Assembly: GCF_018918125.1 (NCBI RefSeq)
Contig: NZ_JAHLQA010000042.1
Location: 124,001-188,000, forward strand
Origin: Blautia sp. MSJ-19
Lineage (GTDB): Bacteria; Bacillota; Clostridia; Lachnospirales; Lachnospiraceae
Length of the DNA: 64,000 nucleotides
Direction: 5' to 3'
Under the pieces are notes generated by a model. The model saw only the letters and a program-made list of their open reading frames with translations. It was not told the DNA's origin and made no database searches. Both the position numbers and the translations under genes were made by a program. Positions 34,622 through 43,340 of the stretch are shown here, piece by piece. Every line of letters begins with the position of its first letter. Position 1 is the stretch's first letter.

Positions 34622-35381
34622 CTGGCTGGATCATCGTTATCCGGTCGGCATGGCAGAACACTGGGATAATGTCGGACTTCTGGTGGGAGACGATGAAGCG
34701 GAAGTGAACCATGTTTTTCTGGCGCTTGATCTGACAGAAACAACACTTGATGAAGCGATTGCCGTCGGGGCTGATATGATCGTCACACATCATCCGATGA
34801 TCTTTGAAGGACAGAAAAAAATCAATAATCATTCTTTTACAGGGCGGAGGATTCTGAAACTGATTCGAAATGGAATTCAGTATTATGCCATGCATACCAA
34901 TTATGATGTGCTTGGTATGGCAGAACTCAGCGCAGATTATCTGAAACTTACGGAACGAGAAGTGCTTGCTGTGACAGCACAGACGGAGCACGGAGAAGAA
35001 GGCTTTGGCCGTGTGGGAAAGCTTCCGCATAGAATGACTCTGAGAGAATGCGGAGAATATGTAAAAGAAGCTTATGAGTTGAATGATGTAAAGGTCTATG
35101 GAGATCCGGACAGGATTGTATACAAGGCTGCAGTCTGCACGGGGAGCGGCAAAAGCATGATTCCGGATGTCCTTGCAAAAGGAGCAGAGGTTTATGTGAC
35201 CGGAGATATTGACCATCACACAGGAATTGATGCGGTTGCACAGGGACTGACGATCGTAGATGCCGGACATTACGGTACAGAATACATTTTTATGAATGCG
35301 ATGCAGAAGGTTCTGGAAGAAAACTTTGCGTCACTCAAAATAACATGTGCAAAAGTAAAGAGTCCGTATATGATATTGTAA
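34599..35381 (+). CDS. Nif3-like dinuclear metal centre protein
   Basis: A 260-residue Nif3/YqfO family protein (GTP cyclohydrolase I type 2 fold). Metal ligands are visible in VTHHPMIFEG near residue 65, MHTNYDV near 96 and a C-terminal GDIDHHTGIDA plus DAGHYGTE. It pairs with trmK in Firmicutes. The long insertion domain of B. subtilis YqfO is missing, so this is the short form. The biochemical activity of the family is not settled. Confidence 0.9.
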   Translation: MKVRELTDWLDHRYPVGMAEHWDNVGLLVGDDEAEVNHVFLALDLTETTLDEAIAVGADMIVTHHPMIFEGQKKINNHSFTGRRILKLIRNGIQYYAMHTNYDVLGMAELSADYLKLTEREVLAVTAQTEHGEEGFGRVGKLPHRMTLRECGEYVKEAYELNDVKVYGDPDRIVYKAAVCTGSGKSMIPDVLAKGAEVYVTGDIDHHTGIDAVAQGLTIVDAGHYGTEYIFMNAMQKVLEENFASLKITCAKVKSPYMIL

Positions 35382-35406
35382 AGGTTTACGACAGGAGGGC
35401 TGTCTT

Positions 35407-37074
35407 ATGGATCAGGAAATGGTTAAAGTTACGATTGACGGGAAAGAACGGGAATATGCACTTGGCACATCTTTCAGAGAGATTGCGGATGAGTATCAGG
35501 ACGACATAGAAGCACCGATCATACTGGTGATGACGGACGGAAAACTCCGTGAGCTTCAGAAAAAACTGAAAGGTGACTGTACGCTGGAGTTTGTCACAAC
35601 AAAAGATCATATTGGCTTTGAGACTTACAAGAGGACTGTTTGCCTTGTGCTTCTGCGTGCGATCTATGATGTTGCAGGCAGAAAAAATGTGGATAAGGTC
35701 ATGATCCACTATTCGGTTGGAAATGGATATTATTTTACAATGTCCGGCAAAGTAACACTGGATCAGGACTTCCTGAATCGGGTAAAAGGTCAGATGCATC
35801 TTCTGGCGGATATGTGTACACCGATTGGTAAGAGATCTGTCAACACCGATGATGCAGTCGCGCTTTTTCATCATCACAGAATGTATGATAAGGAAAAACT
35901 GTTTCGTTTTCGCCGCGTATCCAAGGTAAATATTTATAATATCGGTTATTATGATGACTATTTTTATGGCTATATGGCAGATCATGCCGGTTATGTGAAG
36001 TATTTTGATCTGAAACTTTATGACGAGGGATTTGTGTTGGAACTTCCGACAAGGAAAGAGCCATCTGTGATTCCGCCGTTTTGTCCGGAGAGCAAGATTT
36101 TTCGGGTACAGAAGGAATCTCAGGAATGGGCGGAAAAGATGGATATTTCTTATGTGGGTGATCTGAATGACCGTATTACAAAAGAAGGCATTGGCAATAT
36201 CCTGTTGGTTCAGGAAGCTCTTCAGGAGGCAAAGATTTCTGACATTGCGCAGAGAATCGTCAGTGAAGGCAATAAAAAATTTATTATGATCGCAGGTCCG
36301 TCTTCATCAGGCAAAACTTCTTTTTCACACAGATTATCCATTCAGCTGACCGCCCATGGAATGAAACCACATCCGATCGGTGTTGATAATTATTTCAAGA
36401 ACCGTGAAGAGACACCGCTTGATGAATACGGTGAAAAAAATTATGAGTGTCTGGAAGCAATCGATGTGGAGCAGTTCAACAAAGATATGCTGGCACTTCT
36501 GAACGGAGAACGGGTAGAACTTCCAGTATTTAATTTCAAGACAGGCTTACGGGAATACAAAGGAGATTTTCTTCAGCTTGGACCAGAGGATGTCCTGGTC
36601 ATTGAGGGTATCCATGGACTGAATGACAAACTCAGCTATGCACTTCCGGCAGAGAGCAAATTCAAAATTTATATCAGCGCGCTGACACAGCTGAACATTG
36701 ATGAACATAATCGGATTCCAACTACTGATGGCAGGCTGATTCGCCGTATTGTCCGTGATGCACGTACCAGAGGAACTTCTGCAAAAGATACCATTGCCAG
36801 ATGGCCGTCTGTACGAAGAGGAGAAGAGGCAAATATTTTTCCGTATCAGGAACAGGCAGATGTGATGTTCAATTCCGCGCTTGTATATGAACTTGCATGT
36901 CTCAAGGTATATGCAGAACCTCTTTTGTTTGGGATTGATAAGAGTGAGCCGGAGTATCTGGAAGCCAAACGTCTTCTGAAATTTCTGGATTATTTTATTT
37001 CTGTTCCAAGTGAAGATATCCCGCATAATTCTCTTCTGAGAGAGTTTGTGGGCGGAAGTTGCTTTGATGTATAA
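35407..37074 (+). CDS. TGS-domain nucleoside (uridine-type) kinase
   Basis: A 555-residue multi-domain protein. Residues ~1-65 form a TGS-like domain (VKVTIDGKEREYALGTSFREIA), ~70-270 resemble the second additional domain of threonyl-tRNA synthetase, and ~285-500 are a uridine-kinase-type P-loop domain with AGPSSSGKTSFSHRL, VDNYFKNREETPLDEYG, FNFKTG and LVIEGIHGLN. The gene looks complete and not like a synthetase fragment. The kinase half predicts phosphorylation of a nucleoside; the role of the TGS half is unknown. ATG with AGGAGGG upstream, last gene of the dgt-dnaG-rpoD operon. Confidence 0.85.
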   Translation: MDQEMVKVTIDGKEREYALGTSFREIADEYQDDIEAPIILVMTDGKLRELQKKLKGDCTLEFVTTKDHIGFETYKRTVCLVLLRAIYDVAGRKNVDKVMIHYSVGNGYYFTMSGKVTLDQDFLNRVKGQMHLLADMCTPIGKRSVNTDDAVALFHHHRMYDKEKLFRFRRVSKVNIYNIGYYDDYFYGYMADHAGYVKYFDLKLYDEGFVLELPTRKEPSVIPPFCPESKIFRVQKESQEWAEKMDISYVGDLNDRITKEGIGNILLVQEALQEAKISDIAQRIVSEGNKKFIMIAGPSSSGKTSFSHRLSIQLTAHGMKPHPIGVDNYFKNREETPLDEYGEKNYECLEAIDVEQFNKDMLALLNGERVELPVFNFKTGLREYKGDFLQLGPEDVLVIEGIHGLNDKLSYALPAESKFKIYISALTQLNIDEHNRIPTTDGRLIRRIVRDARTRGTSAKDTIARWPSVRRGEEANIFPYQEQADVMFNSALVYELACLKVYAEPLLFGIDKSEPEYLEAKRLLKFLDYFISVPSEDIPHNSLLREFVGGSCFDV

Positions 37075-37081
37075 ATTTTTC

Positions 37082-37110
37082 TTTACTTAAAAGTACATTC
37101 GTGTTAGAAT
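37082..37110 (+). promoter_or_regulatory. rnpB promoter
   Basis: TTTACT and TAGAAT are 17 bases apart with an extended -10 TGT; transcription would begin at or just before the RNase P RNA 5' end. Confidence 0.7.
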
Positions 37111-37119
37111 AGCAAACGT

Positions 37120-37469
37120 GCAAGCAGGCCAGGTGATCGCGGCTGTACAGACGAAAGGGTGCAGACGAGGAAAGTCCGGGCTTCGCAGGGCAGGATGCCG
37201 GATAACGTCCGGTGGAGGTGACTCCCAGACCAGTGCAACAGAAATAAACCGCCTTCCTTGCGGGAGGTAAGGGTGGAAAGGCAGTGTAAGAGACTACCGC
37301 CGTTGTGGTAACAGAACGGGCACATGTAAACTCCATTCGAAGCAAGACCGAAACGAAAGCGATACGGCTGCCCGTCGTGCTTTCAGGTGGGTCGCTCGAG
37401 CCAGCTGGCAACGGCTGGCCTAGACAGATGATCACTCAATGACATAACCCGGCTTATCGGTCTGCTTGC
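37120..37469 (+). ncRNA. rnpB: RNase P RNA (type A)
   Basis: About 350 bases. The ends pair as P1 (GCAAGCAGGCC with GGTCTGCTTGC). Universal blocks are present: GAGGAAAGTCCGGGCTTC (CR-I), CAGTGCAACAGAAA, GTAAGGGTGGAAAGGCAGTG, ACAGAACGGG and the 3' GACAGATGATCA with ACATAACCCGGCTTAT. The ribozyme trims 5' leaders of the tRNAs, including those in this window. A strong terminator follows. Confidence 0.97.
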
Positions 37470-37471
37470 AT

Positions 37472-37507
37472 AAAAAAAGAAACGTCTTCGCGGACGTTTC
37501 TTTTTTT
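37472..37507. terminator. rnpB terminator (usable for convergent pyrI)
   Basis: AAAAAAAGAAACGTC pairs with GACGTTTCTTTTTTT around a short TTCG-containing loop; symmetric A and T runs let it act on both strands. Confidence 0.92.
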
Positions 37508-37513
37508 ATGTAA

Positions 37514-37951
37514 TTATTTATTGCGTTTGCCTCTGTATTTTTCTTCACAGTATTTGCATCTGTAAACTTCTTTTTCAGGATCTGCAAGGATGAATACGTG
37601 ATCCAGACCCTGCTCGATGGAAGTAATGCAGCGAGGGTTTTTGCATTTGATAACGTTTGTGATCTGTTTTGGGAGTTTCAGGATTCTTTTTTCAACGATC
37701 TTTTCGTCTTTGATGATGTTGACGGTGATGTTGTGATCGATGAATCCAAGGATGTCCAGATCAAGATTTTCAATCGGGCATTCTACTTTGATGATATCTT
37801 TAACACCCATCTTGTTGCTCTTGGCATTTTTGATGATTGCAACGGTACAGTCTAGTTTGTCCAGCTTGAGGTCATGATAGATGGTCATGGCTTTGCCGGC
37901 TTTGATATGGTCGAGTACGAAACCTTCGTGAAGTGCTCCAACGTTTAACAT
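37514..37951 (-). CDS. pyrI: Aspartate carbamoyltransferase regulatory chain
   Basis: A 145-residue regulatory subunit that binds nucleotides and links catalytic trimers. The C-terminal zinc domain has four cysteines in CKNPRC and CKYC; the N-terminal half has the allosteric fold (GFVLDHIKAGKAM at the start). Its start codon overlaps the pyrB stop by one base, so the two are translated together. Presence of pyrI implies a feedback-regulated, E. coli-like ATCase. Confidence 0.95.
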   Translation of the reverse strand: MLNVGALHEGFVLDHIKAGKAMTIYHDLKLDKLDCTVAIIKNAKSNKMGVKDIIKVECPIENLDLDILGFIDHNITVNIIKDEKIVEKRILKLPKQITNVIKCKNPRCITSIEQGLDHVFILADPEKEVYRCKYCEEKYRGKRNK

Positions 37952-38871
37952 TATACTTCCACCTCCAGTAATCTAAGAATCAGTGCCATACGAACATAGA
38001 CACCATACTGTGCCTGCTTGAAGTATGCGGCACGAGGATCGTCATCGACTTCAACGGCGATTTCGTTTACTCGCGGAAGTGGATGAAGAATGTACATATC
38101 CTTCGGTGCAAGTTCCATTTTCTGTTTGTCCAGGATGTAGAAGTCTTTCATACGAACATAATCTTCTTCGTTGAAGAAACGCTCTTTCTGCACACGTGTC
38201 ATATACAGAATGTCAAGTTTTGGAAGTGCATCTTCCAGACGTTCTACTTCTTCGAATTCTACGTTGTTTTTCTCAAGGATATCTTCACGGATGTAGCTCG
38301 GTACACGAAGTTCTTCCGGTGAGATCAGAACAAATTTTACATTGGAGTAACGAAGTACCAGCGCTTCGATCAGAGAATGAACAGTACGTCCGAATTTCAG
38401 ATCGCCACACAGACCGATGGTAAGATTGTCAAGTCTTCCCTTGAGGGAACGGATAGTAAGAAGATCAGTGAGGGTCTGAGTAGGATGCTGATGACCGCCG
38501 TCACCGGCATTGATAACAGGAATAGAAGAAGCCATAGAAGCTACGAGCGGAGCACCTTCTTTTGGATGACGCATAGCACAGATATCTGCATAGCAGGAAA
38601 CAACACGAATCGTATCGGCAACACTTTCGCCTTTGGCAGCGGAACTGGAGCCGGCAGAAGAGAATCCTAAAACCTTGCCGCCAAGATTCATCATGGCTGC
38701 TTCAAAACTCAAACGTGTACGTGTGCTTGGTTCATAAAAACAGGTGGCAAGTCGCTTATCATCGCAGACATGTGCATATTTTGCTGGATTTTTTTCAATG
38801 TCGCTGGCCAGAGTAAGAAGATCGTCAAGTTCTTCTTTGGAAAGATCCAGCGGGCTCATTAAATGTCTCAT
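37951..38871 (-). CDS. pyrB: Aspartate carbamoyltransferase catalytic chain
   Basis: A 306-residue enzyme committing carbamoyl phosphate to pyrimidine synthesis. Motifs [48 protein letters not shown] and [10 protein letters not shown] are intact. It begins after GGGAGG. The remaining pyr genes are not in the window. The ~80-base leader can form a GAAAATTT/AAATTTTC hairpin ahead of the ribosome site, but I see no PyrR-type attenuator. Confidence 0.97.
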   Translation of the reverse strand: MRHLMSPLDLSKEELDDLLTLASDIEKNPAKYAHVCDDKRLATCFYEPSTRTRLSFEAAMMNLGGKVLGFSSAGSSSAAKGESVADTIRVVSCYADICAMRHPKEGAPLVASMASSIPVINAGDGGHQHPTQTLTDLLTIRSLKGRLDNLTIGLCGDLKFGRTVHSLIEALVLRYSNVKFVLISPEELRVPSYIREDILEKNNVEFEEVERLEDALPKLDILYMTRVQKERFFNEEDYVRMKDFYILDKQKMELAPKDMYILHPLPRVNEIAVEVDDDPRAAYFKQAQYGVYVRMALILRLLEVEV

Positions 38872-38957
38872 ATGAAACCTCCCTTATTGACTTGTGGTAT
38901 GGAAAATTTACTGCTGCATCGTTTGGTTACAGTTGTGGAAATTTTCTCTCTTGCACA

Positions 38958-38986
38958 ATCATATACTAGTAGAATCGATTTTTCAA
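38958..38986 (-). promoter_or_regulatory. pyrBI promoter
   Basis: Minus-strand TTGAAA and TATGAT with a 17-base spacer, 87 bases before pyrB. The -35 overlaps the last codons of the upstream membrane-protein gene. Confidence 0.65.
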
Positions 38987-39378
38987 GAAGATTTCAAAAG
39001 TATTTTCTCGAAAATTAATCCGGCAGCAAACCACAGCGGTGCATAGTCCAGACGGATAACTCCATGGTATTGCAGGCGGGCGCTGCTGTAGTCCCAGGGA
39101 CACATATGAAACTGTTGCAGCAGAATTCCGCTTAAGAATTCTACCAGATAAAATCCGGCGGTATAAAGAAGCCCACGATAAAAAAACGGAAAAGAAGAGA
39201 GCCTGGAATACAGCGGTGCAATGATGGCGGCACAGCCATAGATCGGAAACATCAGAAGAGAGGTTTTTCCTGTCATAGTACGTTGGCCGGCAAGCAAAGA
39301 GTGCAGTCCTGTCCACAGAATCTCCATACACCATCCGATGGAGCCGCACAGAAAAAAATTTGTAAGATTCTGGTTCAT
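38983..39378 (-). CDS. Small membrane protein, CmpB-like (putative ABC-transporter type IV family)
   Basis: A 131-residue integral membrane protein with four hydrophobic segments. It begins NFFLCGSIGWCMEILW, resembling the NFF-GWxxE opening of the CmpB-like family, and has a CPWDYS motif near residue 94 typical of that family. Although the family name mentions ABC transporters, no ATPase is linked here and function is unknown. It is shorter than many family members but shows no frameshift. Start ATG with GGGGAG upstream. Confidence 0.7.
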   Translation of the reverse strand: MNQNLTNFFLCGSIGWCMEILWTGLHSLLAGQRTMTGKTSLLMFPIYGCAAIIAPLYSRLSSFPFFYRGLLYTAGFYLVEFLSGILLQQFHMCPWDYSSARLQYHGVIRLDYAPLWFAAGLIFEKILLKSS

Positions 39379-39452
39379 ATCAGATACTCCCCGTGGTATA
39401 AGAAAATAAAAATCGGTGTTGTTAAGAATCCGTAAAAACAGTATGCCCGCTC

Positions 39453-39481
39453 TTGAAAAAAAGATACGCAGATGCTATATT
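39453..39481 (+). promoter_or_regulatory. folC operon promoter
   Basis: TTGAAA and TATATT are 17 bases apart with an extended -10 TGC, 59 bases before folC. Confidence 0.65.
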
Positions 39482-39540
39482 TGTATAAATACACATATGA
39501 ATGTTTACCAATAAAATCAGAAACACAGGAGATACAGCAA

Positions 39541-40839
39541 ATGGATTATCAGCAAAGCAGGGCATATATAAAAGACGCGGAAAGATACGCGGGAGGTGCT
39601 CTGAATCTTACAAATATAAAAGAACTGATGAATCGTCTGGGAAATCCCCAGGATCAGTTAAAATATGTACATGTGGCAGGAACCAATGGCAAAGGATCGG
39701 TGATCGCTTATCTGTATACAACACTTTCAGAGGCGGGTTATTGTGTCGGAAGATACATTTCTCCATCTGTATATTCATACAGAGAAAAGATGGAAGTGAA
39801 CGGCAGGGCAGTGAGCAGAGAGCAGTTTGCAGGGTATGTGACCAGGGTTGCTGCAGTAATTAAAGAAATGACCACGGAAGGTCTTGCGCATCCCACCCCA
39901 TTTGAAATAGAAACGGCGGTGGCATTTTTATTTTTTGCGGAAGAAAACTGTGACCTGGTCATTCTGGAAGTTGGAATGGGCGGCAATCTGGATGCAACGA
40001 ATATCATAAAGAATACGATCCTTGCGGTTCTGGTACCGATCAGCATGGACCATCAGAGCTTTCTTGGAAATACACTGGCCGAGATCGCGGAGAAAAAAGC
40101 CGGAATCATCAAACCGGGATGTGCAGTGGCAACAGTTGGACAGCAGCCGGAAACAATGGCTGTGATAAAAAGAGTATGCCAGGAAAACAGTGCAGATCTG
40201 ACGGTTGCAGACCTTGAGGCGGCAAAAGCGGTCAAGGAGGATTTTGCCGGACAGACACTGGAATACAAAGGGGAAACCTATGAGCTGTCTCTGGCCGGCT
40301 CTTATCAGACAGAGAATGCTGCACTGGCAATTGAAGCGTTGAATATCCTGGATCAAAAGGGATATCCGACGACGATTGAACAGCGAAAGACTGGTCTGAA
40401 AGATACGAAGTGGAATGGACGTCTTACGATCATCCATCGTGATCCATTATTCATTGTAGATGGAGCTCATAATCCGGCAGCAGCAGACATGCTGGAAGAT
40501 TCGGTGCGTAAATATTTTAAAGGACGCAGAATGTTCTTTATCATGGGTGTGTTCCGCGATAAAGATTATCACTATATTATCCGGAAACTCTGTCCGTATG
40601 CACAGCAGATCGTTACGATCGAGACGCCGGACAATCCGCGTGCACTGCCTGCAGGAGAGCTGGCAGAGGCAATCAGACCATGCAATCCGCATGTACAGGC
40701 AGCAGAGAGTATTCAGGATGCGGTAGAAAAAGTATTTGCCATGGCGGGACAGGAGGATGTCATCCTTTCTTTCGGATCTCTATCATTTATAGGAGAGATC
40801 ACAGCAATTGTTAAGACTCAGGAGGAAAAAGATTCATGA
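39541..40839 (+). CDS. folC: Folylpolyglutamate synthase / dihydrofolate synthase
   Basis: A 432-residue Mur-ligase-family enzyme adding glutamate to folates. The P-loop is HVAGTNGKGSV; TPFEIETAVAFLFF, LEVGMGGNLDATN, PISMDHQSFLG and the C-terminal FIVDGAHNPAAADML follow. ATG 39541 is used; the upstream frame has no ribosome site and even this one has only AGGAG at a long spacing. The stop overlaps the pheA start (ATGA). Confidence 0.94.
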   Translation: MDYQQSRAYIKDAERYAGGALNLTNIKELMNRLGNPQDQLKYVHVAGTNGKGSVIAYLYTTLSEAGYCVGRYISPSVYSYREKMEVNGRAVSREQFAGYVTRVAAVIKEMTTEGLAHPTPFEIETAVAFLFFAEENCDLVILEVGMGGNLDATNIIKNTILAVLVPISMDHQSFLGNTLAEIAEKKAGIIKPGCAVATVGQQPETMAVIKRVCQENSADLTVADLEAAKAVKEDFAGQTLEYKGETYELSLAGSYQTENAALAIEALNILDQKGYPTTIEQRKTGLKDTKWNGRLTIIHRDPLFIVDGAHNPAAADMLEDSVRKYFKGRRMFFIMGVFRDKDYHYIIRKLCPYAQQIVTIETPDNPRALPAGELAEAIRPCNPHVQAAESIQDAVEKVFAMAGQEDVILSFGSLSFIGEITAIVKTQEEKDS

Positions 40840-41987
40840 CAGATTTACTGGAATGTCGTAAAGAAATCGACGTGATCGACAAAGAAATCTTACGACTTTT
40901 TGAAAAGAGAATGAAAGTCTGCGAAGATGTTGCAGAATATAAGATACATACAGGCAAAAAGGTGCTGGATCCAAAGAGAGAGCAGGATAAGATCAATGTT
41001 CTCAAGGATTCTGCACATGGAGAATTTAATGAGCTTGGTGCACAGGAGCTGTTTCAGCAGATCATGGCGATCAGTCGTAAAAGACAATATCAGCTTCTGA
41101 CCAAGAATGGTGTAGAAAATGATGAAAAAGATTATCAGATGGTAGATGCGCTTCCGTTAACCGGAGTCAACGTTGTATTTCAGGGTGTGGAAGGAGCATA
41201 CAGTTATGCCGCTATGCGGGCATATTTTTCTGAGGATATCAACAGTTACCATGTCAAAACTTTCCGCGCTGCCATGGAAGAAGTTGCATCCGGTAAGGCT
41301 GACTATGCGGTACTTCCGATCGAGAATTCTACGGAAGGGATCGTAACAGATATTTATGATCTTCTGACAGAATACCAGCTGTATATCGTTGGAGAGCAGG
41401 GTGTCAAAGTGGAACATGTCCTTCTTGGAATTCCTGGAACATCTCTGGATGAGATCAAAACGGTTTATTCTCACCCGCAGGCACTGGCACAGTGCAAGAA
41501 ATATCTGGAGGGTCATCCGGACTGGAAAATCGTAAAGACAGAAAATACAGCCGGAGCAGCCAAAAAAGTTCATGAAGAGCTGAATAAAACACAGGCGGCG
41601 ATCGCAAGCAGGGCCGCAGGAGAACTCTATGAACTTTCTGTTATGGCAGAAAACATCTGTTACAACAATGAGAATGTCACCAGATTTATCATTGTCAGTG
41701 CGCATCCGGTATATGAAAAGAGTGCGGCAAAAGTAAGTGTATGCTTCGAACTGCCTCACGAAAGCGGAACGCTTTACAACATGCTTTCTCATTTTATATA
41801 CAACGGACTGAGCATGACCAAGATCGAATCCCGTCCGATCACCGGTAAGAAATGGGAATACAGATTTTTTGTGGACTTCGAGGGCAATCTTGAAGATCCG
41901 GCAGTCAAAAATGCTCTTCGCGGACTGGAAGCGGAGGCAAACCGGATGAGAGTACTTGGAAATTACGGACAGCAGGAGGAACAATAA
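40836..41987 (+). CDS. pheA: Bifunctional chorismate mutase / prephenate dehydratase
   Basis: A 383-residue P-protein for phenylalanine synthesis. Chorismate mutase (AroQ type) occupies ~1-90 (ECRKEIDVIDKEILRLFEKR), prephenate dehydratase ~105-285 (GVEGAYSYAAM, PIENSTEGIV, SHPQALAQCKKYL, TRFIIVS), and an ACT regulatory domain ~295-380 with the Phe-binding ESRP. It overlaps folC by four bases. The following AAA ATPase gene begins two bases after its stop. Confidence 0.95.
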   Translation: MTDLLECRKEIDVIDKEILRLFEKRMKVCEDVAEYKIHTGKKVLDPKREQDKINVLKDSAHGEFNELGAQELFQQIMAISRKRQYQLLTKNGVENDEKDYQMVDALPLTGVNVVFQGVEGAYSYAAMRAYFSEDINSYHVKTFRAAMEEVASGKADYAVLPIENSTEGIVTDIYDLLTEYQLYIVGEQGVKVEHVLLGIPGTSLDEIKTVYSHPQALAQCKKYLEGHPDWKIVKTENTAGAAKKVHEELNKTQAAIASRAAGELYELSVMAENICYNNENVTRFIIVSAHPVYEKSAAKVSVCFELPHESGTLYNMLSHFIYNGLSMTKIESRPITGKKWEYRFFVDFEGNLEDPAVKNALRGLEAEANRMRVLGNYGQQEEQ

Positions 41988-41989
41988 AG

Positions 41990-43306
41990 ATGACCAGAGT
42001 AAAAGAATGCGTGCTTTACAGAGGATTTGAGCACGGAGACATTTTAGATAAAATGACTGCATTGATGGATGCCAGTGAGAAATCTGCCGTTAATGCAAGT
42101 GAAATGGAAGAAGAATTTTATGAATGTGTAAATGGTCTGATAGAGATTGCGGGTTCTTATGGATTTTCCGGAAACCTGTGGCATGATTATCTGACACTTC
42201 TTCTGGTCAACCATGAAAATGCATTCAGTACAGCAAGTGAGATCCGCGGTGCGATCGAAGGAAGCATCAATCAGCTTGCATTGCATGATTTTGCGATTTT
42301 CAAAGAGTTGTATGATTTTGACCTGAATGTTCTGGACAAACTGTTCCATACATCCTGTTGCAGTATTCTGTGTAATTACGAAGCTCCACAGGATACCGGC
42401 AAAATGTTCAACAAGCGTATCCGTGACAGGATCTGCGATATGAGCAAGACACTTGCAGTTGCCAAAGATACTGACGAATTTATGGCAGATATGGTTCAGT
42501 TCTACAAAGATTTTGGTGTGGGTAAACTTGGCCTGCACAAGGCATTCCGTATCGATCATGATCAGAATGGCCGTGCAGTGATCGTGCCGGTTACCAGAAT
42601 CGCGCATGTGAATCTGGAAGACCTGGTTGGCTATGAGATCCCAAAACAGAAACTGGTTGAGAACACGGAGGCATTTGTCAGAGGGAGAAAGGCAAATAAC
42701 TGTCTGCTGTTTGGCGATGCAGGAACCGGCAAGTCTTCCAGTATCAAAGGTATTCTGAATAAATATTATGATGAGGGTCTGCGAATCATAGAGGTGTATA
42801 AGCATCAGTTTGTAGATCTGAATCAGATCATTGCACAGATTAAAGACCGTAACTACAAATTTATTATCTACATGGATGATCTTTCTTTTGAAGAATTTGA
42901 GATTGAATATAAATATCTGAAAGCAGTCATTGAGGGCGGGCTGGAACGCAAACCGGAAAATATCCTGATCTATGCGACAAGTAATCGTCGCCATCTGGTA
43001 AGAGAAAGAGCCGGAGACAAACTGGAAGTTGGAGCAGATGATGATATCCATTCCTCTGATACCGTACAGGAAAAGCTTTCTCTGGTATACCGTTTTGGTG
43101 TGCGTATCTACTTCGGTGCGCCGGACAGAAAAGAATTCCATACGATCGTCAAAACACTTGCGGAACGTAATGGTATTACAATGCCGGAGGATGAACTTCT
43201 TCTGGAAGCAGGCAAATGGGAGATTTCTCATGGAGGCCTGACAGGACGTACTGCGCAGCAGTTTATTGATCATCTCCTTGGAAAAGAGGAAACAAAGGAA
43301 GCGTAA
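41990..43306 (+). CDS. DUF815-family AAA ATPase
   Basis: A 438-residue cytosolic P-loop ATPase of the DUF815 family. Residues ~1-205 are a helical N-terminal domain; the AAA core follows with Walker A GDAGTGKSS (Lys248), Walker B FIIYMDDLSF, sensor-like ATSNRRHLV and a C-terminal lid (GGLTGRTAQQFIDHL). The family is widespread but without an agreed role. Here it lies two bases after pheA and 34 bases before ppx. The context does not define a substrate. Confidence 0.85.
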   Translation: MTRVKECVLYRGFEHGDILDKMTALMDASEKSAVNASEMEEEFYECVNGLIEIAGSYGFSGNLWHDYLTLLLVNHENAFSTASEIRGAIEGSINQLALHDFAIFKELYDFDLNVLDKLFHTSCCSILCNYEAPQDTGKMFNKRIRDRICDMSKTLAVAKDTDEFMADMVQFYKDFGVGKLGLHKAFRIDHDQNGRAVIVPVTRIAHVNLEDLVGYEIPKQKLVENTEAFVRGRKANNCLLFGDAGTGKSSSIKGILNKYYDEGLRIIEVYKHQFVDLNQIIAQIKDRNYKFIIYMDDLSFEEFEIEYKYLKAVIEGGLERKPENILIYATSNRRHLVRERAGDKLEVGADDDIHSSDTVQEKLSLVYRFGVRIYFGAPDRKEFHTIVKTLAERNGITMPEDELLLEAGKWEISHGGLTGRTAQQFIDHLLGKEETKEA

Positions 43307-43340
43307 AAATACATAACACAAATGGGAAGGAGTTTGGGGT

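Noticed and set aside
38872-38957. PyrR-type attenuator in the pyrB leader
   Set aside because: Only a weak AT-rich hairpin is visible and no anti-terminator/terminator pair or PyrR-binding loop sequence.
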